This document shows, piece after piece, positions 1-9,942 of a stretch of DNA of 64,000 nucleotides. This DNA comes from Rhizophlyctis rosea (Eukaryota > Chytridiomycota > Chytridiomycetes > Rhizophlyctidales > Rhizophlyctidaceae), in the NCBI GenBank assembly GCA_027596075.1, contig JADGJC010000102.1, positions 56,818 through 120,817 of the forward strand. The letters are read 5' to 3'. The notes beneath the pieces are model-generated. The model saw only the letters and a program-made list of their open reading frames with translations. It was not told the DNA's origin and did no database searches. A program made the position numbers and the translations under genes. The first letter of the stretch is position 1; every line of letters begins with the position of its first letter.

Positions 1-1441
1 AGAAACTGAAATTAGACATTGGCACCAATGTGGAGGTTGTGCTCAATATGATGGGGTCGCTAAAAACTGGTATATGTCGCGTCCAGCCAGCGTTAACCTA
101 TCAAATCCCAAAATTCAAATACTCGTGCTGCAGAAATGGTTCCAGTTTCGGCGCTCCAGGCGTATGAACGTGAACGTCAACGACCCACCATTTCCACCTC
201 CTGCTCAGCTATGGACGAGATGCTCGGCGGTGGAGTATCAACAGGCATGGTTACTGAGTTCTGCGGATCGCCTGGTGTGGGAAAGACCCAGCTGAGGTAC
301 AGTCATGAGAATCAAAGGAAAGAATGCGTCCCACATATCATGACAGTACATCCGCAGCATGCAACTATCGGTCAATGCCCAACTTCCTCATCAGCCTGGA
401 GCACCATGGGGCGAAGTCATTTACGTTGGTATGAACTCTGTACAACATTTGAAGCACAGCTCTTGCTGAACAGCATGTCAGATACGGAAGGAAGCTTCAT
501 AGTCCAACGTCTATGTGAAATGGCCCGCCAGACTTTGGCCCAACATCTTGGGACATCACTTGAGGATGCAACAGGTCAATCAATGATCACTGGCTCATGG
601 CCATGTGTAACGTACTGACTGTGCTGGTATAATTTGCAGTGGACGAAGAAATTGAGCGATGTCTATCCCGCATATACTGTTTCCGCATACACGGACATAC
701 GGAGCAGCTTGCACTAATGAATCAACTTGACGGGTTCTTGCGGTCTCACCCACAGGTAACAGAGCCCTTCCATTCGTTACTGAAGCGTCATTGGGACTTG
801 AAATTCAAACGATACGATCTTCCAGGTGAAACTCATCATCATAGACAGCATAGCCTTTCATTTTCGCCAGAGTTTCACAGACATGGGATTACGGTCGCGA
901 CTTCTCAATGGAATGGCTGCGCAATTTCGCAAGTTTGCCGATGAACACAAATTGGCGGTATGGAAGCAAGTTGCAACCGTCCTTATTGCGCATGAACATT
1001 AAACATTGTTCTCTGCAGGTGGTACTCATAAATCAAATGACAACTAAGATTCAGAAGGGGCAGACTTCTGATACGAATTCTGCTACCTTAGTTCCTGCAT
1101 TAGGTTTGTCACAGAGATCCCGTCTGGCCGAAGCGAATATTGATGAATGTATGCCGTAGGTGACAGTTGGGCTCATTCTCCCACTAACCGCGTGATCATG
1201 TTCTGGGATGCCGGCATCAGGTTTGTGCAGCGCGTTGCTTGTTGCACTGATCAAGCCCATAATCCATCCGCCATTGGCAACATGCCCGCATGCAGACACG
1301 CCAAGCTCGTCAAATCACCAAACATGCCGGAACGAACCGTGCAATACGCTGTCGTGGTATGTATATTCATCAGCCCTAACTTGGCTCGCAAACTCATCCG
1401 TTGACTCGAAATCATAGGGACAAGGAATTCGCGACATCTGA
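1..1441 (+). CDS. RAD51C: RAD51C-like recombinase paralog (5' partial)
   Basis: RecA/RAD51-family ATPase that in other eukaryotes works in RAD51 paralog complexes for homologous recombination. The 5' end lies outside the window. Ten exons can be read: <1-69, 134-296, 358-428, 482-574, 640-755, 826-957, 1019-1103, 1160-1220, 1296-1356 and 1418-1441, all with GT-AG borders and consistent phase. Walker A is GSPGVGKT (exon 2), followed by the DTEGSF block (exon 4), Walker B as LIIIDS (exon 6) and the LINQMTTK block (exon 7). The protein ends in QGIRDI, a C-terminus typical of RAD51C. The order CSAMDEMLGGG, Walker A, DTEGSF, INQMTTK fits RAD51C better than RAD51, DMC1 or XRCC3. No lesion is visible. 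RAD51C is missing from budding yeast, so its presence fits a basal fungus. The family call is strong; exact small exon edges are inferred by eye. Confidence 0.9.
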
Positions 1442-1992
1442 GTTCATCAACATCCTTGCATGAGATTGATTCGGTTCAGCGGTTCTACGTGCAAGTTTAG
1501 AAATCGCCTGTTGATGATTACGATGCAATGGATGGGTCCCGACGGGAAGTCCGCTGTTCAATGGCTTCGTATATCACAGTCGTCGGTACTCCGCTTCATG
1601 TGAAGTTGTAAGATCCGCGCCAACCCTCCTGAAAGGACTGCTTATTGACTTGACGGGGAATAAGCTGGTGCTCGCTTATGCACGTGCGACATAGGCCAAA
1701 TTCATCAAACGACAATTCTGGTGGTCCGCGCGTTCCGGTTGTAGATAGCTAATGTTCCCCACAGAGTTTCCCGTCCGCTTTCTTACGTCCTGACTTATCA
1801 ATCGAAATGATCTGAGAATATAGAAGGAAGGCGGACGGCATCAAGTGTTTCTTGCTGACTCTGCAAACCCATCAATAGGGTTTTGCAACATGTACATATG
1901 TACAAGAACATATACAAGAACAGCCAGTACGTATTGACCCTGGCGGCAATGAGCGCAATCCATCCCCCTTGTTTGCCCTCTTCCCGCTGCTG
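1442..1992. other. Intergenic, no gene seen
   Basis: Separates the 3' ends of RAD51C (plus) and the unknown minus-strand gene, so these are convergent. No ORF with protein-like composition, tRNA fold or repeat was recognised. Confidence 0.5.
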
Positions 1993-2988
1993 TCACTCTC
2001 CACAAAGGAAAGCTACGAGTTTGTCATTTTGCATACCGATATGATCCCCTCCCACAATCCCGAAGTCGTCATTGTAGAACATTGCAAGATACCCGATTTC
2101 GGCCGCTGTGACTTCAGCGTTTCTGTTGATGGGAAAGGCTAGACCTGGGGAAGTGAATGTGGTGGGACCTGGAGGAGGCGCGGCGCCCATGAAATATCCA
2201 TTGGCGATTGGAATGTGCATTGTTCGAGGTTGATTGGCGATGGCACCTGGAATTGGTGGTTGACCAAATCCTGTCACCTCTTTGGCGAGTGGTTGGTATG
2301 GTTCTGGATCGCGGGGTGACGATTGGAAGGCCTGCGTAAATTGATTTCAGAAAATGAGGAACTGTTTGTTCATTTCCAATGCAACTTACACGCTTGTTTC
2401 GTCGGAGACGGCGCGCATTTACCTGCGCTGCTTGCAGTGGGCCAAAGGCTGCTTGGACTGCAGCCTTCACCGGGTCTTCAATTGCATCCTGCACTGCTGG
2501 AGCAGCAATCGCAGTTTGTACAGCTGGACCAAGGGCATTCGTATCATGCTCAGGAGGAGCAACCCCATTCACTCCATTCCGTACAGGCGCGACCGGTGCC
2601 CCCGCATTCCGCACCGGCGCATTCGGTACAGCCTGTTTAAAGGCAGTCTTTACGGCAGAAGCCACCGCTGCAGCAATTGCCGGGCATAGCACCTCAATCA
2701 CCGCCCGTCCCACCCATGGTGGTGCACCCAATGGCTCTAGGACCTGCTGCACTGCATCTCCCTCTCGGACCATGGCCTGGCCCAATTCCGCCTGCGTCAC
2801 GAGCGGAACGGCTCTCCCATCCATCACATGTTGGTCATACAGCTCTTGAATCTGGAGGGTGCGAGCACGTTCTCTGGCGAGAACTGTCGCGTCGATGGCG
2901 CCGGAGCCATTGCGGGAGTTGATAATTCTGGAATAAGGATGGTGGTGTTTGGGTTTTGGAAAGGAGGGGAAGGTGGTAAGCCGGCCAT
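1993..2988 (-). CDS. Hypothetical Ala/Pro-rich protein, 5' end uncertain
   Basis: I do not recognise a family. The downstream part is well supported: an exon ending at 2390 with a GTAAGT donor and a final exon from 2331 to 1993, joined in phase. The protein has a basic-acidic helix-like segment (ARERARTLQIQELYDQH), then a long alanine-rich stretch (AAAVASAV-type) and a Gly/Pro-rich region, and ends DKLVAFLCGE. Upstream, an ATG at 2988 opens a proline-rich segment (MAGLPPSPPFQNP), but it is in a different frame from the helical segment. The switch falls near 2928-2935, at a TATTCCAG that could be either a splice acceptor or the site of a one-base loss. Translation farther upstream (to 3216 or 3308) also looks low-complexity. 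It is divergent from the hendecad gene starting near 3445. Function unknown. Confidence 0.5.
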
Positions 2989-3414
2989 TGTGGAGTTGCT
3001 TGGTGTGTAAAAAGGTGGAAGGTTTGCTTCTGACTTATGCCAAAGGGTTGTCCCTGAAAGAATCTTGTTTGCTTGGTTTGGTGCATGTTGGCGTATGGGG
3101 GCTGTAGTGGTAATCTCATTGATAACTGACGATCGGGCAATCCAGTTGATGTGCGGGCTTGATTCATGGTAACAAGGTTGTTGTTGGGCGAAAGCGATGA
3201 TCTCCACAACATCCAAAACTCTGCGTGCGTTTTCCAGCCAAGCGCTTTCCTTTGATTTTGACGATTGAAGCCGGCATCGTAGTCCAATTTGTAATCGTCA
3301 CAATACAATACGGTAAGCAGGCTTTTCTAATACTCCACGGTCTGCTCAATCTCTTGCAAATATTGGTACACTCCGAAGGCGGTCGCTATCAACTGGCAAA
3401 ATCCTCCATCCTCC

Positions 3415-4637
3415 TTGACATACATCTGGAGTTTGAATAGGGTGATGGATGATCTGGCGGAGAGTATCAATAGGGTTATGGATAGGTTGGCGGGGACGTT
3501 GAATCTGATGATGGACGGCCTGGCGGAGAATATGGATCGGTTCATGAATGGACTAACGGTATGGTTGAATTGGGTGATGGATATTGTGGCGGCGATCATA
3601 AATAGTTCCATGGACAGACTGGCGGCAAGCTTGAATTGGGGGATAGATGGTCTGGCGGAGACTATAAGTAGGGTCATGGAGGGGTCGGTGTGGCGGATAA
3701 ATCAGATGATGGGTGGACCAATGAGTACTACTCTAGATAGGGAACTGCGTGCGTGGGCGAATATGGAGCTGCGTGAACAGGCAACAAGGTTGAGTGCAGA
3801 GTGGCGTGAACAAGCAACGAGGTTGGGTGGGGAGCTGCGAGAACAAACAATAGGGTTAATTAGAGAGCTGCGAGAACAAACAACGAGAACGAATAGGGAT
3901 CTTAACGGGATGCCCGAACAAGCGACGGCCTGTGAAAAATCCTTTCGATTTTTCAGGTTGTTTTCAATCTTTTTGCTCTCTGCACCGGACTTGCCTCATA
4001 ATTCTGTACGAATTTACTGCTGACAACATGCCAAAGTTGCCAAAATCCCTGACGACCAGGTCAGCGTTGACTGGGACGGGGTTGGATAGGGAGGTCCGTC
4101 AGCAAGCGACGAGGTTGGGTGGAGAGGTGCGGGAACAAGCGATGAGGTTGAGAAGACACGGTCGAACAAGTGCGGGGGCTCGACTTCCAGTCAAGGCAAC
4201 ATGAGACGCCCTCCAACAACGGAAACCATCGAACAACGGATGTAGGGCCGAGCTCACAAAGCCTCGGTGCGGGAACAAGATCATTGACGGGACAAGATGA
4301 GCAACGTCCGTCGCCAGGGGCAGTACCGCCATATTCTGAAACCAGTACGGATCCAAACCAACAGGCACCACCACCATACTCTGCAGTCAATCCTCTGCGT
4401 GGTGATAATCGAGGAACAGGTGGAGGTGCAGGGTTAGGCCATGCTCGTACTGGCATTTGTAGGAAGACCGAGGAAGCATCTGGCAGGCATGCACAGAGTG
4501 GCGGCGCCGGCGAAGGCAGCAACGGTAGATTGGGAAAAAGAAATTATACCGGCTGGGTAGTGGGAATGATAGCAGTGCTGCTGGGCGCCATCTTTCATTT
4601 CACATCTCGGCGTGGCACGCTAGGGGCAATCAATTAA
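3415..4637 (+). CDS. Hendecad-repeat protein with PPPY motif and C-terminal membrane anchor (copy 1; frame broken or spliced)
   Basis: No family recognised. From 3445 the protein is a run of 11-residue repeats: about eight of the form MDxLAxxLNRV, then about five of the form ELREQATRLGG, predicting a long amphipathic helix or hendecad coiled coil. After a disturbed stretch (3923-4070) the second repeat type resumes (EVRQQATRLGG). A Ser/Thr/Gly-rich region follows with APPPYSAVNPLRG, containing a PPxY WW-binding motif near 4365-4378, and then a hydrophobic tail (WVVGMIAVLLGAIF). The frame must change twice. An intron from GTGAAA near 3930 to a CAG near 4070 repairs the first change. A one-base shift near 4150-4165 is unexplained. 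The first ATG in frame is at 3445, but an upstream exon is possible because TTTGAATAG just before it could be an acceptor. Copy 2 (5817-6839) has the same architecture. Could be a pseudogene. Confidence 0.5.
3445..3920 (+). repeat. Coding 33-bp (11-codon) tandem repeats, copy 1
   Basis: About thirteen successive 33-bp units encode 11-residue repeats in two subfamilies. The first is anchored by ATGGAT..GCTGGC..(Met-Asp-x-Leu-Ala) and the second by GAGCTGCGTGAACAG (Glu-Leu-Arg-Glu-Gln). Units are diverged at DNA level, but the codon register is exact. Two more second-type units lie at about 4086-4150. Confidence 0.8.
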
Positions 4638-5816
4638 ACGTTTTGTAGTGGGTAGCGCATAGACATAGTGAGACGTTGATGTCAACGGACTAGGTTGGAA
4701 TACGAGTGCGATCCTAAAAATATCCTTCATATTGATGGAATCTGATCACGCAATATCGCAGAAATGCGACAGCTAGATCAGTATCCTGTTGCAAAGCTAC
4801 AATGGGATGTCTTAGTCCTCCTGTCCAATTCCCACTGGCGCCGGAAATATGCTTGGCTCTTTAGCGGTAAGAATGTACCGCGTCAACGGTGCGCCAACAA
4901 TCATCCAAATCTTGAAAGGTCTTTTCTTCTCAATTCTGAGCCACGGGAAGCTTCAAAATCTTATCAACAACCAGGGGAATGCACAATGATGGACTGCATT
5001 GGATGAGTTCGATAAGTTCATCTTACACGGTTACGTAAGCGACTGCACAATGTCATTCCGGCGACTGAGAGGCCCTTTGTATTGCGCCTAACATTCACTC
5101 CAAATCATTGCCTCAAGTATATCTCGGTCAGTTTTGTCCAATAGTTCCAAGGGATGAAATGGCCATTGATGTTAATGTTTTGGTGGTTGGAGGCAGAAAC
5201 AAATTGGCAAGCGGATTCTAGGCACAAGCAAACACTGTATGTAGCGAAGCCAGATTTGACTGCGATGCTGTCATGAACAAAATGATGCTCAGCAAGGAGC
5301 ACGGGATCCCAAACTAGAATGAGTCACACAAAGGGCGTCATACAACGGTGCAGCGCGAACAACTTTGTTCTCATAGTTCTATCGGGGCCTTTGGCAACGG
5401 GAAGGGCAATCCCATTGACAACCTCGGTCGAGCAACCCCTGTGGGTCAACTTAGTTGGTCGGGTGCCAGGGCTCAACTTGGCAATCTGCAGCAAGGGATG
5501 GTCTCCCCCACATCAACTCCCTTGATGGAAGTGTTGACCAGTTGCGGGCTTTCCACTCCTTTCCCTCGAGCTCTTGGTAAATACTATTGCAGTTTTGTAT
5601 ATGATCGTTTGATCAATTAACATAGAATCTTCATGTGGCTGATGCCCCGCTAGCTTCCAACCTCGTCACTGCAGTGAGCCCTCTTCGATAGCGACTTTAG
5701 TCACTTCGCAAGATCAACATACCCATTCAACCGAACTCAACCACATACTCGTACCCCATCTTGACGTTTGCTTGCTACGTTCCCCCTGGCGAATCAAATA
5801 GTCGGTACTTTCACCC
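4638..5816. other. Intergenic between the two hendecad genes
   Basis: Contains only short ORFs (longest about 90 codons, 5348-5620) with no recognisable domain and no hendecad periodicity. It may include the promoter and 5' exons of copy 2. Confidence 0.4.
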
Positions 5817-6839
5817 ATGTTCGGCTTACCAAATGTAGGAGAGGCGGTGAAACGGATGGGTGGGTACCTTGGGATCACGGTGCGCGGAATGTACACTGCA
5901 CCACAAGATGAATTCGAGCGGATGGAATGGGGATTTGAACAACAATTGCAACGAATGGATGTGATGATGGATGAACAAGTGCGGAGGATGGACAGGGCGA
6001 TGCACGAATCATTCCGCAGGATCGATATGGAGATGGACAGGATGGACGGAGAGGTGGATGCACATGTTGGGAGGATGGACATGAGCACGGACTGGATAGA
6101 TAGATTGGTGGACGATCAAGTGAGGAGGCTGGACATGGAAGCAGATAGAATGGAAAGGGAGGTGGATGAGCAAGTGCGGAGGTTGAACATGGGAGCGGAC
6201 TGAATGGAAAGGGAGGTGGACGAACGAATGAGGAGGTTTGACATGGTAACTGATAATCAAGTTCGAAGGGTAGGGCTGGAGTCAAGCCAGTACATAATGG
6301 CACCCAGCAGCGGATCCCAGAACCGTCCACGAACGCTCCTGCCGAGTATCTCGCAAAGGTCGGTCCGGGGGATGGGATCATCGACTGAGCCGGCACAACA
6401 TCAATGTTCAGTCGGAAGTCCAGAGGCACTGCCACCGTACTCAGAAGTCGATCCGCTGAGAGGCAATTCATGTGCCAACCTTGGCAGCACGGAGATGGGA
6501 GGTGAAGGTGAACGTGCGAGGCCAGCTGCAGGGAATTTTGATGGAGGGTGCAGCCATGCTCCACGCGGCCTTTGTAGTAATAGCAGTGAAGCATCTGGTA
6601 GCAATGCTACCGCGGACGGCAACGGCAATGCTGAAGCCAGCGCAACGGACAGGGCCGACAATTGGGCTGTAATGTGGATGATAGCAATAAACGTTGGGTT
6701 CCATCCTGTATATTCGACATCTTTCGGGTCGGTGAGAGGTCAACTCAATAATCCTGTAATGTACGACAGGCGTAAGTTTATCAGCAATGTTCATTATCAT
6801 GACTATCGCTCAGAAACTAAAACAGAAAATCGTATTTAG
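5817..6839 (+). pseudogene. Hendecad-repeat protein with LPPY motif (copy 2) interrupted by in-frame TGA
   Basis: Paralog of the 3.4-4.6 kb gene. An ATG at 5817 starts an N-terminus of about 40 residues (MFGLPNVGEAVKRMGG). About eleven 11-residue units follow, of the form EQVRRMDRxMxE / DEQVRRLDMEA, rich in Met, Asp and Arg. The frame stays open through the whole region except for one TGA at 6201-6203, where neighbouring repeats place an arginine codon (AGA or CGA). After the stop the same frame continues with MEREVDERMRRF, a Ser/Gly-rich linker, an LPPYSEVDPLRG block that matches PPPYSAVNPLRG of copy 1, and a moderately hydrophobic tail (NWAVMWMIAINVGF). This could be a recent nonsense mutation, stop readthrough or a base-call error. 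No intron removes the stop cleanly. Function unknown; the architecture suggests a membrane-tethered helical scaffold with a WW-domain ligand. Confidence 0.55.
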
Positions 6840-7385
6840 CATGACTTGGTTCATTCGACAATCAACGTTATTAGATCTATCCATCACCACGTGTGACTCT
6901 TACAGCAACGAACCACCAACCTTCCCTCTCCCTTCCATATTGAACACTTACCAGCAATCGCCACTCTCGTACCAACGACTTGCGTTCGCTGGTAGTTTCA
7001 AGGAACATCAAAATTGTGGACATTGCAGCATCAGCTCTTCCTCGATCGTAATTCAGAAATTGGTGTGTCTTTGAAGATGATCACTCTTCAGCTGCAGGAC
7101 TGATTTTCTAGCATAAGGGATTAGTTTTCGGAGGAACCACTGAAGTGAGTGCAGTTCGCTGATGCGCATTTGGTGGCAACGTTGAACATCAAGTCCATCC
7201 TCGACAAAAGTCTTCCGTAGTCCGTAGTTAAATGATGAAAGGCCCCATGGCAATTGTTTCCATAACGCAGTGATGTACGCGCTCTATTCATGTCTTAATC
7301 CGTCTTCATCCCTCAATCACTGCACTCAATTTATCATAATAAGGAAGAAGGCGACATATGATATCCAACTTACATCGTCAAAATT
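6840..7385. other. Intergenic, no gene seen
   Basis: AT-richer stretch between the 3' ends of the hendecad copy 2 and the RBR ligase gene. No RNA gene or coding ORF recognised. Confidence 0.4.
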
Positions 7386-9574
7386 CTACCCAATGGTATC
7401 TAGATCTAATTTGATGTTCTTTGAGCCAGAATGCATTCGCATCCACTCCGCCTGAGCCTTCTTTGCCGCCGCCCGTCGCACAGCACGGTCATCCGCAGTC
7501 TTATATAGATCGCACTTATTACACTGCGCGCAAGGAGCGCCTGGAATTACCCGGAAGTGCTGTAACACCCAGCGTGATCAGTTGGTTGCATCTGCATTTG
7601 GAACCGACAGGTCATACCTCGCAGAAATGGGCATACTTCTCGTCCTTGATGTCTTTCCGACACACATAGCACATGATATAGCCGCACTTGGGACATGTCA
7701 TTTTATTGCACCCGTCTACTTTGTGGAAAGAGAGGTTGCATGATGGACACTATCGAATCAGTTGCATGAGAAGGTCAGTATAGCAACGAGCGGAGAACAA
7801 TGTACTTACAGTCCGCACAACGCTTCGATTCATCGCTTGCTCAACATATAGCCGTAAGCTATCCTATAGGTTGGAGAACAGTTGATAACCGGTAGGTAAC
7901 AATCCCATCCGCATCAGAAGATCGCACCTGCTCCGACTCGTAACACGTATGTATAGGTACGAACTCCTTCTTACACTCTCGGCACGAGCTCTTCCCACAT
8001 TGAGCGTTTTGGCAGTTGAAAACTGATGGCGGTATATGCTTTCTACCCGTATGGTCCGAAAGCAGTTTCACAAAAATTGGAGGTACAATGAGACCGAAGA
8101 GATAGGCCAGTCCAGTTGTCAAACTAAACGGCATAAATGACTCGTCGAGTATGCGCCGCACAATATCTAATACGCCCGCAGAAGCGGTAAGTACGAACAA
8201 GATGATCGAGGAGCGTCCGAAAGGCGGCCTACAGCTGCTTCGCAACCAGTTGAAAGCATGCTGAACGATGGTTGGACGTGGTGGAAGTTCCTCTGAACCG
8301 GAGGTCGTGATAAGAAGATGTCTCTGCGCACTGAAACCAGCATCCAATGAAAAATCACCAACCTGCATACGAGCAAAACGGACACTGCACCAAATCAATC
8401 CCCGCAGCCTCCAACTCCCTCTCTACAACCGCACCCTCATAAGCTTCCAAAACATCCTCCGACAAAGCCCGCCGCAATTCACTCCATCCAAACTCCTTCT
8501 CACATCCTCCCGGATCAATACATCTCACCGGTTTGCCCCGCAACTGTCCTTGCCCAAACAGTCCCTCCGCAACATGCCGCCTCAGACAGTCCATACAAAA
8601 CAAATGTCCGTCTGGGCACTGACACATGTCCTCAAATGCGCAATCATCTAGACAGCATGCGCATTCGATCCCTTGACCAGAGCTCAGGTATTCCTTTTTG
8701 TTCACCGTGCGGGCGAAGGAAAAGTCCGCGGTGATGAGGGATTGGCGTTGAAGTGCGGTGAGTTTGTCGACGCTTTCAAGAAGATCTATGACGAACATCT
8801 CTTGGCACCAGTATGTTTTGCGTTTGAAGAAGTTGAAGGGGGCAAAGAGCCAGGAGTTTGTGGGCATTGATTCGAGAGATTGGTGTGAGCGGGTGTAGTC
8901 GTTGTTGTTTTCTGCCATTACTGCCTGAGAAGGGGCGATGAGAGAAAGTTATGATGAACGCAAGGACGCTATGTATTGGCCCCTACCTTTATGGTTGATT
9001 TCCAATGTTTTGGAAAATCATTGAGCAGTCTATAACGACAGCCTTTGATATACGCGTCATTTCGGAAAAACTCCTCCTCCTTGAGTGGACCTGCTCTCAG
9101 ACGCTTTGGATAGTTGCTTTTCAGAAGTGCTTGAGTGGCGTCATACACTATGGATTTCGCCGTAGGCATGACAGCTTAGTCCATTTTCAACAACGGCGTT
9201 CACAAGCACCCACGGAAAAGAGACTTTGATACTTACATACGTTCGCTCGACGCTCCAGGATAAGATTTCTCAGGTGCGAAACGTCGGCGTCCGGAAACCT
9301 GGCAAGCGAGAGTAAAGAGTCAGCATTGCCGACAACCAATAGAATTTCTCCTCACCAGAGACACGGCATACCTCTCTACCAAGGCCGTCAAGTATTCATT
9401 ACGAGCGTCCACGCACTCGGAAGAACCCTTAGGGTACCAACCCTGCGCGAGGATTTTGTCGCTGATAGCCTGAACGTCGCGTCCACGCCAATTGTTCGAG
9501 GTTGACGGTGCTCGTAGGGCGTCTACCCAGGCGGTATCGATATCGGGGAATACTTGTTCTATTTGGGTTTCCAT
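7386..9574 (-). CDS. RBR-type E3 ubiquitin ligase, RNF216/TRIAD3-like, with hydrophobic insertion
   Basis: RING1-IBR-RING2 ligase, which transfers ubiquitin through a cysteine thioester on RING2. Start ATG at 9574 ([13 protein letters not shown]); eight exons joined in phase. The N-terminus has two FPD-containing helical segments. RING1 ([16 protein letters not shown]...CMDC) lies in the exon ending near 8370. The IBR half with C-x4-C-x4-C-x2-C spacing is at about 7950-8010. RING2 is [19 protein letters not shown], with the catalytic Cys expected in GCNKMTC. A C-terminal PGAPCAQC plus basic helix also matches RNF216 (PGAPC after HFC). Between RING1 and IBR the exon from about 8298 encodes an extra segment of about 90 residues with two hydrophobic stretches ([18 protein letters not shown] and [17 protein letters not shown]), possibly membrane-embedded. 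Splicing of a 71-bp intron into this segment keeps phase (C-S-Y-A-E-E-L-P-P), so it is probably real coding sequence. Confidence 0.85.
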
Positions 9575-9942
9575 GTTGTAGAAAGATGTATCAACTTTGA
9601 CGGGAGAATGGCAGGAAGTTGGGCTGGCATGGTGTTGGAGCGGAAAGGCTCTGGGCGAACTCAAGATGATGGGTGGTGGCATGGCACTTGGGCCAGTGGC
9701 TTGCATTTCAGGGTCCTTGTGAACCCAGGTCACCAAGCTTGTTTGGAAACAGTTCAAAGCGGTGACAAGACATTTCACTTGTCAAGTTTGCAAACAGCAT
9801 TGCTGCAATCATATAAACTATGCTACAAAAAGATTGCTGGACAACATGGGAATTCTAAACTAGCGCAAAAAGCTATACCTTTCACTTTGCTAACAGCATG
9901 CCATATACATCCAAGAGGCTTTCCGCAATCAGCAGCCAACCG

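Noticed and set aside
3327..3677. Minus-strand 116-codon ORF with repeats
   Set aside because: The repeats are the antisense image of the 33-bp hendecad units.
5319..5620. Short plus-strand ORFs between the hendecad genes
   Set aside because: Two overlapping frames of similar length, neither with domain or repeat signals; possible 5' exon but not supported.
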